Source: Sphingobium sp. AP50
GTDB taxonomy: Bacteria; Pseudomonadota; Alphaproteobacteria; Sphingomonadales; Sphingomonadaceae
Length of the DNA stretch: 64,000 nucleotides
Reading direction: 5' to 3'
NCBI RefSeq assembly: GCF_900109095.1
Contig: NZ_FNYZ01000001.1
Location: 434,001-498,000 of the forward strand
Positions 33,379 to 42,311 of this stretch are shown piece after piece; positions within the stretch are counted from its first letter, which is position 1, and the number at the start of each line of letters is the position of its first letter. The notes under the pieces were generated by a model, which worked only from the letters and a program-made list of their open reading frames with translations, did not search any database and had not been told where the DNA came from. A program made the translations under genes and the position numbers.

Positions 33379-34896
33379 TCAAGCCGCCTTGCCCTTGAGC
33401 GCTTTCTGCCGTCGTCTTTGCACTGAGGAGCCGATCCCCATCGCCTCGCGATATTTCGCCACTGTGCGGCGGGCTATGTCCATGCCCTTGGCGCGCAGCA
33501 TGTCTACCAGCGTGTCGTCGGACAGGATCGCCTGCGGGTCTTCGGCCGAAATCAGCGCCTTGATGTGGCTCTTGACCGCTTCGGCCGAGACCGATCCGCC
33601 ATCGCCGCCCGAGGAGGAGACGCCGCTGGTGAAGAAATATTTGAGTTCGTAGAGGCCGCGCGGGCAGGAGAGATATTTGTTGGAGGTGACGCGGCTGATC
33701 GTGCTTTCATGCATGCCGATCGCGTCGGCGACGGCCTTGAGCGTCAAGGGCTTCAGATGCGCGACGCCCTGATGGAAGAAAGCTTCCTGCTGTTGCAGGA
33801 TTTCGCTCGCCACCTTGATGATCGTCTTTTGCCGCTGGTCCAGCGCCTTGACCAGCCAGTTGGCGCTGGCGAGGCAGTCGGCCAGCCAGGCCTTGCTATT
33901 CTTGTCCTGCGGGCCGTGCGACAGTTCGACATAATAGCTGCGGTTCACCAGCACGCGGGGCAGAGTGGCGCTGTTGATCTCGATCGCCCAGCCGCTTTTG
34001 ACCGGGCGCACGAACAGGTCGGGCGTCACCGGCGCGGCGCGATCACTGGCGAAGCGCAGACCGGGCTTGGGATCATAGCCGCGCAGTTCGGCGATCATGT
34101 CGGCCATATCCTCCTCATCCACGCCGCAGATGCGCCGCAACTGGGGCAGGGCGCCCTTGGCCAGCAGGTCGAGATTGGCCAGCAGGCGGGCCATGCAGGG
34201 ATCGTAGCGGTCGGCCTCCTTCGCCTGAAGCGCGAGGCATTCGGACAGGCTGCGGGCGCCGACGCCGGTGGGATCGAAGCCGTGGATGACGCCCAGCACC
34301 CGCTCCACATCATAGAGCGGAACGCCCAGCGCATGGGCGGTGGCCAGCAGGTTCGCCTCCAGATAGCCGGCATCGTCGATCTGGCCGATCAACTGGATCG
34401 CGATGATCAGGTCCATGTCGCCCAGCGCGGCGCGGGCCTGATCCATCAGATGCACCTGAAGCCCGACATCGGGCGCGGCGAAACTGTCGAAATCGGGCGC
34501 GTCCTCGCTATAGCTGCCCGACAGCGCGTCCATGCCGCCACCGCCGGCCCCCATCGCTGCCTGATCGGCCGGGCCATCGTCAATGAAGGTGTCGGCACCA
34601 TGATCGACGTCCAGCGGATTGTCCGCGCCGCCAAGGCCCTGCGCGATCAGATCGTCTGCGCTCCCTGTTTCGGCGGAGAGGGTGGGCTGTTCCACGTCCC
34701 GGTCGATGCCATCGGGGGCTGGCGGGCCATCATCCGCGCCACCGGATTCCAGCAGCGGGTTCTTTTCCAGTTCGCCCGCGACGAAGGCTTCAATCTCCAG
34801 ATTGGAGAGGGTCAGCAGCTTGATCGCCTGCTGGAGCTGCGGGGTCATCACCAGAGACTGGCTCTGGCGGATGTCGAGGCGCGGCCCGAGCGCCAT
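33379..34896 (-). CDS. rpoN: RNA polymerase sigma-54 factor
   Basis: A 505-residue sigma-54. Region I at the N-terminus is rich in Leu/Gln (RQSQSLVMTPQLQQAIKLL, ELEKNPLLE). An acidic linker follows, then the core-binding domain (FDPTGVGARSLSECLALQ) and the DNA-binding part with the helix-turn-helix (VADAIGMHESTISRVTSNKYLS). The C-terminal RpoN box ARRTVAKYREAMG reads the -24 element. The start at 34896 begins the conserved region. The open frame continues upstream through a REP-like hairpin and is rejected there. It lies downstream of lptB, the common alphaproteobacterial order, and would serve the sigma-54 promoter at 87-103. Confidence 0.96.
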   Translation of the reverse strand: MALGPRLDIRQSQSLVMTPQLQQAIKLLTLSNLEIEAFVAGELEKNPLLESGGADDGPPAPDGIDRDVEQPTLSAETGSADDLIAQGLGGADNPLDVDHGADTFIDDGPADQAAMGAGGGGMDALSGSYSEDAPDFDSFAAPDVGLQVHLMDQARAALGDMDLIIAIQLIGQIDDAGYLEANLLATAHALGVPLYDVERVLGVIHGFDPTGVGARSLSECLALQAKEADRYDPCMARLLANLDLLAKGALPQLRRICGVDEEDMADMIAELRGYDPKPGLRFASDRAAPVTPDLFVRPVKSGWAIEINSATLPRVLVNRSYYVELSHGPQDKNSKAWLADCLASANWLVKALDQRQKTIIKVASEILQQQEAFFHQGVAHLKPLTLKAVADAIGMHESTISRVTSNKYLSCPRGLYELKYFFTSGVSSSGGDGGSVSAEAVKSHIKALISAEDPQAILSDDTLVDMLRAKGMDIARRTVAKYREAMGIGSSVQRRRQKALKGKAA

Positions 34897-34920
34897 TATA
34901 GAACGAGCCCCGGCGCTTTC

Positions 34921-34988
34921 GTCATTGCGAGCGTAGCGAAGCAATCCATGCGCGTGACCATGGATTGCTTCGCTACGCTCGCAATGAC
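34921..34988. repeat. REP-like hairpin, copy 1 (between lptB and rpoN)
   Basis: Perfect 30-base inverted arms (34921-34950 and 34959-34988) surround an eight-base loop. The arms begin GTCATTGCGAGCGTAGCGAA. A second copy with one changed base pair lies at 36560-36626. It sits 24 bases before the rpoN start, so in the lptB-rpoN transcript it would form a very stable hairpin just ahead of the rpoN ribosome site. Confidence 0.9.
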
Positions 34989-35052
34989 GCGGTGCCTGTG
35001 CGGCACGACGGCCCACGCCCTGATCAGAGGAAGAGCGTGTTCCTGTGCCATA

Positions 35053-35838
35053 TTACAACTGGAAATTCTCGCCCAGATAGAGGCGGCGGACGTCGGCATT
35101 GGCGACCAGTTCGGTCGGGCTGCCGGCGAACAGCACCTGACCGCTGTAGATGATGCAGGCGCGGTCGACGATTTCCAGCGTCTCGCGGACATTATGGTCG
35201 GTGATCAGCACGCCGATGCCGCGCGTCTTCAAATCCTTCACCAGATCGCGAATGTCGGCGATGGAAAGCGGATCGATGCCGGCAAAGGGCTCGTCCAGCA
35301 GTACGATAGATGGGTTGGCCGCCAGCGCGCGGGCGATTTCGCAGCGGCGGCGTTCACCGCCCGACAGTGCCATCGCCGCCGAATCGCGCAGCCGCGCCAG
35401 CCCGAATTCGGACAATAGCTGTTCCAGCCGGGCTTCGCGCGCTGCCTTGTCCGGCTCGGCCAGTTCCAGCACCGCGCCGATATTCTGCGCCACGGTCATG
35501 CTGCGGAAAATGGAGGTTTCCTGCGGCAGATAGCCGAGGCCCAGGATCGCGCGGCGATACATGGGCAGGTTGGTGATATCCTGTCCGTCGAGCACGATCC
35601 GGCCATGGTCCGGGCGCACCAGCCCCATCACCGAATAGAAGCAGGTGGTCTTGCCCGCGCCATTGGGGCCGAGCAGGCCGACCACTTCGCCCTTGCCCAC
35701 GGTCAGCGACACATCGGTCAGCACCGCGCGCTTGTCATAGCTTTTCGCGATCGAAATGACCGACAGGCCTTCGCCCACTTCCTGCGGGATTTGCGGCCGG
35801 GTGGCCTCCGTCCTGTCCTGGGTCGTCACGTCGTCCAT
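35053..35838 (-). CDS. lptB: LPS export ABC transporter ATPase
   Basis: A 261-residue cytoplasmic ATPase that powers LptFG in moving lipopolysaccharide to the outer membrane. Walker A GPNGAGKTT (near residue 54), the ABC signature LSGGERRRCEIARAL and Walker B IVLLDEPFAGIDP are intact, followed by the switch His in ITDHNVRE. The start at 35838 has AAGGA upstream. The frame stays open to 36009 without family-like sequence. rpoN follows on the same strand. The usual upstream partners lptC and lptA are not here, since an Lrp-type regulator gene occupies that place. Confidence 0.95.
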   Translation of the reverse strand: MDDVTTQDRTEATRPQIPQEVGEGLSVISIAKSYDKRAVLTDVSLTVGKGEVVGLLGPNGAGKTTCFYSVMGLVRPDHGRIVLDGQDITNLPMYRRAILGLGYLPQETSIFRSMTVAQNIGAVLELAEPDKAAREARLEQLLSEFGLARLRDSAAMALSGGERRRCEIARALAANPSIVLLDEPFAGIDPLSIADIRDLVKDLKTRGIGVLITDHNVRETLEIVDRACIIYSGQVLFAGSPTELVANADVRRLYLGENFQL

Positions 35839-36024
35839 CCGTTCATCCTTGCAGCCAGTCGACCCTGTGGCAGGGGAATTGGGTCGCGCGCGGCTATTTG
35901 GCAAGCTTTGTGCATGGGAATGGCGCCGGGGCAAGGAGAAAATTGGTGCGGCGCACCCGGAACGGGACCGGTTGGAGTGTGGGCCGGTGCGGATGCGCCA
36001 AGGGCGCACTATTCAAAAAGACTC

Positions 36025-36498
36025 TCAGCGGACGGGAAGCGCCGTTTCATATTTGGTGGTCGACAAGGCGAATTGGGAAGAGGCACCCGCGACCGAGGGA
36101 TGTTTGAGCAGGGTGCGCATCAGGAAATGCTCATAGTCGGCGACGTCCGACGCCACGACCCGCATCAGATAATCCCATTCGCCCGACATGGAATAGCATT
36201 CCATCACCTGTTCATGGCCGCGTACGAAATCCTCGAAGGCGGCGATCGCCTCGCCCGAAAATTCCTTCATGCGGACATGGCACAGCACGATGACGCCCTG
36301 ACCCAGAGCATAGGGATCGGCGAGCCAGACCGCGCGGCGGAGCAGGCCCTGATCCTGAAGCGCGCGGACCCGGCGCCAACAGGATGGGCCGGTGCTGCCG
36401 ACGCGATCGGCCAGTTCGGCATTGCTGAGCGTGGCGTCGCGCTGCAACTCCGTGAGAATGCGGCGGTCGAGGGCATCGAGGGTGGAAAGATTGGTCAT
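36025..36498 (-). CDS. Lrp/AsnC family regulator
   Basis: A 157-residue transcription factor. The N-terminal helix-turn-helix (LDALDRRILTELQRDATLSNAELADRVGSTGPSCWRRVRAL, residues 7-47) is followed by a ligand-binding RAM domain (ALGQGVIVLCHVRMK, GEWDYLMRVVASDVADYEHFL). Proteins of this kind usually sense an amino acid and control its transport or breakdown. No obvious target is adjacent: lptB lies downstream and a REP-like hairpin and the sulfotransferase gene upstream. The start ATG at 36498 begins the conserved region. Confidence 0.93.
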   Translation of the reverse strand: MTNLSTLDALDRRILTELQRDATLSNAELADRVGSTGPSCWRRVRALQDQGLLRRAVWLADPYALGQGVIVLCHVRMKEFSGEAIAAFEDFVRGHEQVMECYSMSGEWDYLMRVVASDVADYEHFLMRTLLKHPSVAGASSQFALSTTKYETALPVR

Positions 36499-36559
36499 GA
36501 AAGGATGCTATCATGAGAGATATGTTCGGTCATGCGGCGTGTGGCGCTCATATAGGGTC

Positions 36560-36626
36560 GTCATTGCGAGCGCAGCGAAGCAATCCACGGCGCACCATTG
36601 GATTGCTTCGCTGCGCTCGCAATGAC
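36560..36626. repeat. REP-like hairpin, copy 2
   Basis: Inverted arms of 28 bases (36560-36587 and 36599-36626) around an 11-base loop. The arms match the hairpin at 34921-34988 apart from one base pair (GCGCAGCG instead of GCGTAGCG). The compensating change on both arms shows that pairing is maintained. It lies between the Lrp regulator and the sulfotransferase gene. Confidence 0.9.
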
Positions 36627-36686
36627 GGAGTGGAAAGGCAAGGTTGCCCAAGTCAATGGCGCCGGAGCGGAACCGCTTCGGCCTGT

Positions 36687-38714
36687 TCAGCCCACCGCCG
36701 GCGCGTCAGGATAGGCGGGGAGCACCGGTCCCAGCGCTTCTTCCAGCGGGCCGAGCCATGGCGCGAAATGGCGCCAGTGATCGACGCCGTCGGTGTAGAT
36801 GGGCTGGCGCACCTGTTCGGAACTGGCGGTGCGCACGGCGCGCTTGTTGCGCCAGAAGGACAGGCAGGCCTCCTCGAACGGCAGGCCCAGATGATCGAAC
36901 AGACGCGCGACTTCGCCCGGCGTGTCGGCGACCATGCGTTCGTAGAGGACGCGATGGACCCGGCCGGGCAAGGCGGCGTCGAAATCCGCCATCAGGCCGA
37001 CATAGGCGCGATAGTAGCGCCCAATATCGGTCAGGTCGTAGGTGAAGGATTGGCCGCGCGCGAAATGCTGTTTCCATCCCGAGAAACAGCAGCCCATCGG
37101 GTGGCGGCGCGCGTCGATGATCTTCGCATGAGGCAGGATCAACTGGATCAGGCCGACATGCTGCCAGTTATTGGGCAGCTTGTCGATGAAATGGGGCTTG
37201 TCGCTCTGGCGATGGATGCGGGTGCGGTCGAGATATTCCTCGCCCAGTCGGGTTCGGTCGGCGGGGGTGAGGGAGGCGATCATCGCGGCGAAATCGGTAA
37301 ATTCGCCCTCGTCTACGCGCGATTGCAGGCGGCCTGCGATGGCCATCAGATCGGGCAATTCCATCGTGCCTTCGATCTGGCTGTGGCTGGAGAGGATCTG
37401 CTCGACCAGAGTCGATCCGGAGCGGGGCAGGCCGACGATGAAAATCGGGTCGGGCGCAGGGCAGCCGCCGGGGCCGCTGGCGGCAAGGAAGGGCGCGGTG
37501 AAGGTGGCGGCGGTCGCCTGCACCTCTGCGCCGAAGCTGTCGGCATCATGCAGGACCATCGTCCGGCGCAGGCGGTTGCCCCGGTCATAATGGGCGAAGG
37601 CGGTGGGATAGGCGCCCGCATCCTCCAGTGCTTTGCCCAGCGAGAAATGGAGGTGGAAAATATCCTCTGCGCGGCTTTCCGCCTCCGGTTCCAGCGTGGC
37701 GAGCGCCTGCTCCATCGTCGCGATATCGGCGGCGTCCAGCGTTACCGTCTTGAGGTTGGCGAGGCTCCACCAGGCTTCGCCCATGGTCGGTTGGTGCCCG
37801 ACCGCCTGCCGATAGGCGTGAACGGCGTCGCCCTGTTCCCCCAGCGTTTTCAGCGCATGACCGAGATTTTGCCAGACCTGCGGTTGGTCCGCCTTGGCCG
37901 CCAGCAGCCGTTCGTAGATCAGCTTCGCGCCGGTCTGGTCGCCCAGTCGCACCAGCACCGATGCCTTGAGCAGGGCGTAACCGGGATTGGGGATTGGGGA
38001 GGATTGCAGGATTTCGGCATGGTCGAGTGCTTCGGAAAGGCCGTTGGTCTGGAGCAGCAGGCGGACGAGAAAGTCGCGGGCGAGATCGAAGCCGGGGGCG
38101 CTTTCTACGGCGTGGCGCACCTGTTCCAGCGCCGCCATCATGTCGCCGCGCCGCCACAGGATTTCCCCGCGCAGGCGGATGGCAGGGGGATCGTCTCGAC
38201 TGGCCAGCATCGCTTCGGCCTCGTTCAGCCGTTCCTCGCGCATAGCGATTGCCGCCTCCAGCAGGGCGCGGTCGCGGGTCGAGGCGTGGATGCCCGACAG
38301 GTCGGCGCGCCAGGCATCCTGATCCCGCCCGGCTTTGCGCAACTGGGTGGCGAGCAGGAACCAGCCGGATGCCACGGCGGGTTGCTGCCGGGTCAGGCCG
38401 TCGAGCGCGGCGATGGCGCGGCCGGTGTCGCCCGCTTCGTCCGCCACCTGCGCCAGTTCCCATAGCACGGCGGGGATGCGCGATTGGGTGCGGGCAAGGA
38501 CAGTGAGGCGGGTCAGCGCGGGCTGTGTCTGGCCCAGACGGCGCAGCGCCTGACAGGCGATCAGTTCGGCAGGGGGCAGGCCGGGCGCCTGCTGCAGGAT
38601 CGCTTCGGCCTGCGCCAGCGCGCGCGCCGGTTCCCTGTCCAGATGGCGCGCCGCCTGCCCCAGCGCCTGCTGCATCGTCGCGGAACCGGAGAGCGTGCCG
38701 GCGCTTGCCATCAT
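36687..38714 (-). CDS. TPR-containing sulfotransferase
   Basis: A 675-residue protein. The N-terminal ~400 residues are tetratricopeptide-like helical repeats (e.g. PQVWQNLGHALKTLGEQGDAVHAYRQAVG). The C-terminal ~250 residues are a sulfotransferase domain: FIVGLPRSGSTLVEQILSSHS is the 5'-phosphosulfate loop for PAPS, and DKLPNNWQHVGLI and ARRHPMGCCFSGWKQ match the 3'-phosphate-binding region. There is no signal peptide. It would transfer sulfate from PAPS to a protein, peptide or glycan held by the repeats. The gene is divergent from a TonB receptor, and this pairing is common in sphingomonads, though its meaning is not established. AGGAC precedes the start. Confidence 0.87.
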   Translation of the reverse strand: MMASAGTLSGSATMQQALGQAARHLDREPARALAQAEAILQQAPGLPPAELIACQALRRLGQTQPALTRLTVLARTQSRIPAVLWELAQVADEAGDTGRAIAALDGLTRQQPAVASGWFLLATQLRKAGRDQDAWRADLSGIHASTRDRALLEAAIAMREERLNEAEAMLASRDDPPAIRLRGEILWRRGDMMAALEQVRHAVESAPGFDLARDFLVRLLLQTNGLSEALDHAEILQSSPIPNPGYALLKASVLVRLGDQTGAKLIYERLLAAKADQPQVWQNLGHALKTLGEQGDAVHAYRQAVGHQPTMGEAWWSLANLKTVTLDAADIATMEQALATLEPEAESRAEDIFHLHFSLGKALEDAGAYPTAFAHYDRGNRLRRTMVLHDADSFGAEVQATAATFTAPFLAASGPGGCPAPDPIFIVGLPRSGSTLVEQILSSHSQIEGTMELPDLMAIAGRLQSRVDEGEFTDFAAMIASLTPADRTRLGEEYLDRTRIHRQSDKPHFIDKLPNNWQHVGLIQLILPHAKIIDARRHPMGCCFSGWKQHFARGQSFTYDLTDIGRYYRAYVGLMADFDAALPGRVHRVLYERMVADTPGEVARLFDHLGLPFEEACLSFWRNKRAVRTASSEQVRQPIYTDGVDHWRHFAPWLGPLEEALGPVLPAYPDAPAVG

Positions 38715-39076
38715 GTCCTAATTTCCTTCCGCATCGCACCATGAAGAGGATTTTGCGGCTGCGCAATGATGCTGTTGGAAGGCCTGAAATTAAGCTGTTG
38801 ACTCCTGCTTGCGTAACAGCATTATCAATGTTGGACGAGCGTCATGGAATGACTGAAGTTCAAGGGGTTTAAAGACATATTGCAAAAGCCGCGTCGTGGT
38901 GCGGCAGGCTTGGAAGCAGGGATTTGCTTCCGGCTGCGGGAGCATGTGCTCTTGCGGTGGCCGGGATCGAACATGTCCGCAAGGGCAGGGTGCATTGCGT
39001 CATAAGCACACGGGCAAACCGTGGGACGGGAGAGCGACAAGGGAGGCTTCGTTTCTACAGGGGGAGTCCAGATAAT
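38715..39076. promoter_or_regulatory. Divergent promoter region with leader hairpins
   Basis: A 362-bp region between the sulfotransferase and receptor starts. Seen in it are GTCAT-GGA-ATGAC (38841-38853), GCCGC-N8-GCGGC (38888-38905) and GGAAGCA-N6-TGCTTCC (38912-38931). The last two would lie in the receptor's leader. I see no cobalamin riboswitch or other known leader RNA. An open frame from 38924 into the receptor is not signal-peptide-like and is rejected. Confidence 0.45.
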
Positions 39077-41737
39077 ATGAAAAGCCAGTCTCATCGCCGG
39101 TCGCATTTGATGAAGATACTGGGCGTGACCACCATCCTGGCGGGGCTTGGCGCCCCCAGCATGGCATCAGCGCAGGAACCCGCCGAAACGGCAGTGCCGC
39201 AGGCCGCCGAAGAGCAGGGCCTGGGCGAAATCGTGGTGACGGCGACGCGCAGCGCGCAAAGCATCCAGAAAGTCCCGATTTCCATGCAGGCGCTGGGTGC
39301 CGAGACGCTGACGCAGCGGCAGGTCAAGGGACTGAGCGACTTCGCCGCCCTGCTGCCGTCCGTGTCGTTCGAAGGGATCGGGCCGGGCCGCAACACCGCC
39401 TTCTTCCGCGGCATCGTGCCGGCGGGCGGCGCCTATGCCTCGGTCGGCTATTATCTGGACGATATCCCCATCACCGGGACCGAAGTGCCCGATATCCACG
39501 CCTATGACATGGAGCGTGTCGAGGCGCTGTCCGGGCCGCAGGGGACGCTTTATGGCGCGGGGTCATTGTCGGGCACGATCCGCCTGATCACCAACAAGCC
39601 CACTCTGGACAAGTTCGAATTCGGCTATGACGTCGAAGCCAATAAATATGGCAAGGGTGACTTTGGCGGGCAACTGGAATCCTATATCAACGTGCCGGTC
39701 AGCGATACGCTGGCGATCCGCGCTATGGGCTATTACCGGCGCGATGGCGGCTATATCGACAATAAGCCCAACAACGGCACGCTGAACAATGGCGATCCGG
39801 CCGTCTATAATCTGGGCGATACCAACCCGCTGACCTTTTATAATCTAGACAATAGCGACATTGCTAAGGACGATTATAACACGATCAAGGAATTTGGCGG
39901 GCGCCTGCAATTGCTGTGGGAGCCGGTCGACGGATGGTCGTTCAACCCGTCTATCACCGCGCAGAAGCAGGTCGCGAACGGCTATTTCGGCTATGACCCG
40001 CGCGTCGGCGATCTGGAAGTCCATGACTATGACCAGACGAAGAATGACGACCGCTGGTATCAGGCGGCGCTGTCGATTCATGGCCATATCGGCGATTTCG
40101 AGGTCGTTTCGGCCACCGGCTACTTCAAGCGGCGCACTCGCACGCTGAACGACTATACCTATTACACCGTCACCTATGATGGCTTTGGCGGTGGCTATGA
40201 AAGCTATCTGCAATTTTTCGATGCGGCCGGTTGTACCGGGTCGGGCGACAGCCTGAAATGCACCACCCTGCTCGATCCGACGCAATATTATCATGCCGAT
40301 ACCAAGCGGAACAAGTTCACGCAGGAATTGCGCATCTCCACGCCCAAAAGCTGGCCGTTCGACGTGACGATCGGCGGCTTTTATCAGCGGCAGTCGAACA
40401 AGCTGAACACCTATTATGCGATCCGCGGGCTGGAAAATGTCGTGGGCTATACCGCGGCCTGCGCCTATTCGGTGGTGGAGGATGTCTGCGACGGCAATGA
40501 AACCACGCTGGATGGCTTTGGCATTCCGGAGTCCGCTGGCGGGACGATGGTGGTCGGCAATCCGGCGGCGAAGGGCGATGGCTATTATATTGTCGAACAG
40601 AACCAGCTTTATCATGACAAGGCGATCTTCGCCGAAGGCCATTACAACATCACGCCGACCGTGAAGGTGACGGGCGGCATCCGCTATTTCTGGACGGATT
40701 ATTCGGTCGTCGGTTTCGCGGGTGTCGCGGCGTCCGCGCAGGCGGTCGGGTGCGAAACGCCCTTGCCGGCGGATCAGCGCCTGACCTGCCTCAACACCAA
40801 TCCGCTCGCGGATGACCGGACGGGCCGCTACAAGGAAAATGGCGAAACGCACAAGGTTGCGGTCGACTGGCAGATCACGCCCGACAAGATGGTCTACGCC
40901 AATTATTCGACTGGCTTCCGTCCCGGCGGCTTCAACCGGCCGCTGCGCATTCGCGCCACCGCGACGACGCCCTCTTTCCTGGCCGCCATTCCGGCGTTCG
41001 AATCGGAAACGCTGACCAATTATGAATTGGGTGTCAAAACGACCTGGAACAATATCTTCCGCCTGAACGCCGCCATCTACTTCGAAAAATGGAATAATAT
41101 CCAATATGGCGTCGTCGTGGCCGGTGCGCAGGGCGCGGGTATGACCGGCAATGCGGGCAAGGCGGAAGTGAAGGGTATCGAATATGATGCCAGCCTGAAG
41201 CTGGGCAAGATCACCATCAGTTCGTCGGGCGCCTATAATGACGCCAAGCTGAAGGGCGATTTTTGCAACTTCGCGGTCAATGCCGAGACGGCGTCCATTT
41301 CCCAGCTTTCGAGCTGTTCGCAGGACGACTTTATCGAGGGCAATCCGCCGATCCCGACCGTGGCGGCGGCGGACGGTACGCGCCTGCCGCGCCAGCCCAA
41401 ATTCAAGGGCACGACGTCGATCCGCTATGACACGATGCTCGGCGACTATAGCGGCTTCCTTCAGGGGGCGGCGCTCTACCAGACCGGGGCGACGCAGGAT
41501 CTGAACGTCAACGCCAATGAATTGCTGGGCAGCACGAAGGGCTTCATCAGCTTCGATTTCTCCGGCGGGATCAAGAAGGACAACTGGACGCTTAGCTTCT
41601 TCCTGCAAAACGCCTTCGACAAGCGCGGGCAGTTGACCAAGAATACCTTCTGCTCGATCGACTTCTGCGCCAATTCCTCGCGTACATTCACGATCAAGCC
41701 GCAGTTCTTCGGCCTGCGTTTCGGCCAGAAATTCTGA
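39077..41737 (+). CDS. TonB-dependent outer-membrane receptor (sulfotransferase locus)
   Basis: An 886-residue receptor. The signal peptide (HLMKILGVTTILAGLGAPSMASAQ) is followed by the plug start GEIVVTATRSAQSIQKVPIS, plug motifs (FFRGIVPAGG, VEALSGPQGTLYGAG) and a long barrel ending FGLRFGQKF. Extracellular loops contain several Cys pairs (around residues 386-395, 463-475 and 568-577). GGGGGAG before the ATG at 39077 supports the start. It is divergent from a TPR-sulfotransferase, which may act on this receptor's ligand or be co-regulated with it (inference). The substrate is unknown. Confidence 0.92.
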   Translation: MKSQSHRRSHLMKILGVTTILAGLGAPSMASAQEPAETAVPQAAEEQGLGEIVVTATRSAQSIQKVPISMQALGAETLTQRQVKGLSDFAALLPSVSFEGIGPGRNTAFFRGIVPAGGAYASVGYYLDDIPITGTEVPDIHAYDMERVEALSGPQGTLYGAGSLSGTIRLITNKPTLDKFEFGYDVEANKYGKGDFGGQLESYINVPVSDTLAIRAMGYYRRDGGYIDNKPNNGTLNNGDPAVYNLGDTNPLTFYNLDNSDIAKDDYNTIKEFGGRLQLLWEPVDGWSFNPSITAQKQVANGYFGYDPRVGDLEVHDYDQTKNDDRWYQAALSIHGHIGDFEVVSATGYFKRRTRTLNDYTYYTVTYDGFGGGYESYLQFFDAAGCTGSGDSLKCTTLLDPTQYYHADTKRNKFTQELRISTPKSWPFDVTIGGFYQRQSNKLNTYYAIRGLENVVGYTAACAYSVVEDVCDGNETTLDGFGIPESAGGTMVVGNPAAKGDGYYIVEQNQLYHDKAIFAEGHYNITPTVKVTGGIRYFWTDYSVVGFAGVAASAQAVGCETPLPADQRLTCLNTNPLADDRTGRYKENGETHKVAVDWQITPDKMVYANYSTGFRPGGFNRPLRIRATATTPSFLAAIPAFESETLTNYELGVKTTWNNIFRLNAAIYFEKWNNIQYGVVVAGAQGAGMTGNAGKAEVKGIEYDASLKLGKITISSSGAYNDAKLKGDFCNFAVNAETASISQLSSCSQDDFIEGNPPIPTVAAADGTRLPRQPKFKGTTSIRYDTMLGDYSGFLQGAALYQTGATQDLNVNANELLGSTKGFISFDFSGGIKKDNWTLSFFLQNAFDKRGQLTKNTFCSIDFCANSSRTFTIKPQFFGLRFGQKF

Positions 41738-42311
41738 CGAGGCAGGGAGAGGCCATGCGTGCCGCCGTCGGACCGGGAGGTTCGGCGGCGGTTTGCATTT
41801 GGCTATGCGGGGCGGTCGCCGGAGTGGTGCGACAGGTGTTTCATAATGTTCACGCGGAGGCGCTGCGCAAACCCTCCTCGTCTCCGCATGGATCAAAAGG
41901 AAGATTTCGCGCAGAGGCACAGAGAGCGCACAGGAGGTTGTCACTCTCGCTCTGGCTTCACTCCGCGGCCTTTAGCGCAAAACATCCAGCCGCCGCCACG
42001 CAATATCATGATAGGCACGCTGTTTTTGTACGAGGGCAAGTTGATCGTATCGAACGTGGGGAGACACAGTTGCTGGTAATTATCCCATCCTGCGGCGCGG
42101 ATTTGTTAGCGATATGTCGTCAGGTGCGTTGCGTAGCAGCCTGACAGGCATCGACCAAAAACGCACCGGCTGGTCTTTCACAGGCGCGTGATAATTGGTC
42201 GATATATGTCTTCGCTCCTGACGCCTCAACGCACTCGGACGACGATGTACCAATTGGATATGGCGGCCCTCCGAGTGAATGGCTCACTCTCGCCGCTTTG
42301 CGACCGCAATC
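41738..42311. other. 574-bp intergenic region, no supported gene
   Basis: Frames here (for instance 41755-42144) have low-complexity Ala/Arg-rich products with no recognisable family, and I do not call them genes. Around 41850-41930 the sequence has a GC-rich, repeat-like texture (GCGGAGGCGCTGCGC against CGCAGAGGCACAGAG), resembling degenerate intergenic repeats of sphingomonads. Nothing else structured was seen. It separates the receptor at 39077 from the gluconokinase locus. Confidence 0.4.

Noticed and set aside
35899..35914. Second sigma-54-like element, TGGCAAG-N4-GTGCA, on the plus strand upstream of lptB
   Set aside because: The GG-N10-GC spacing is right, but it points away from lptB into the antisense of the Lrp gene, with no plus-strand gene downstream. 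Probably chance.
38715..39076. Possible riboswitch in the receptor leader
   Set aside because: Two hairpins are present, but no cobalamin-box or other known aptamer core could be found.
41755..42144. Possible 129-aa gene in the gap after the receptor
   Set aside because: Low-complexity composition, no ribosome site of note, and overlap with repeat-like sequence.
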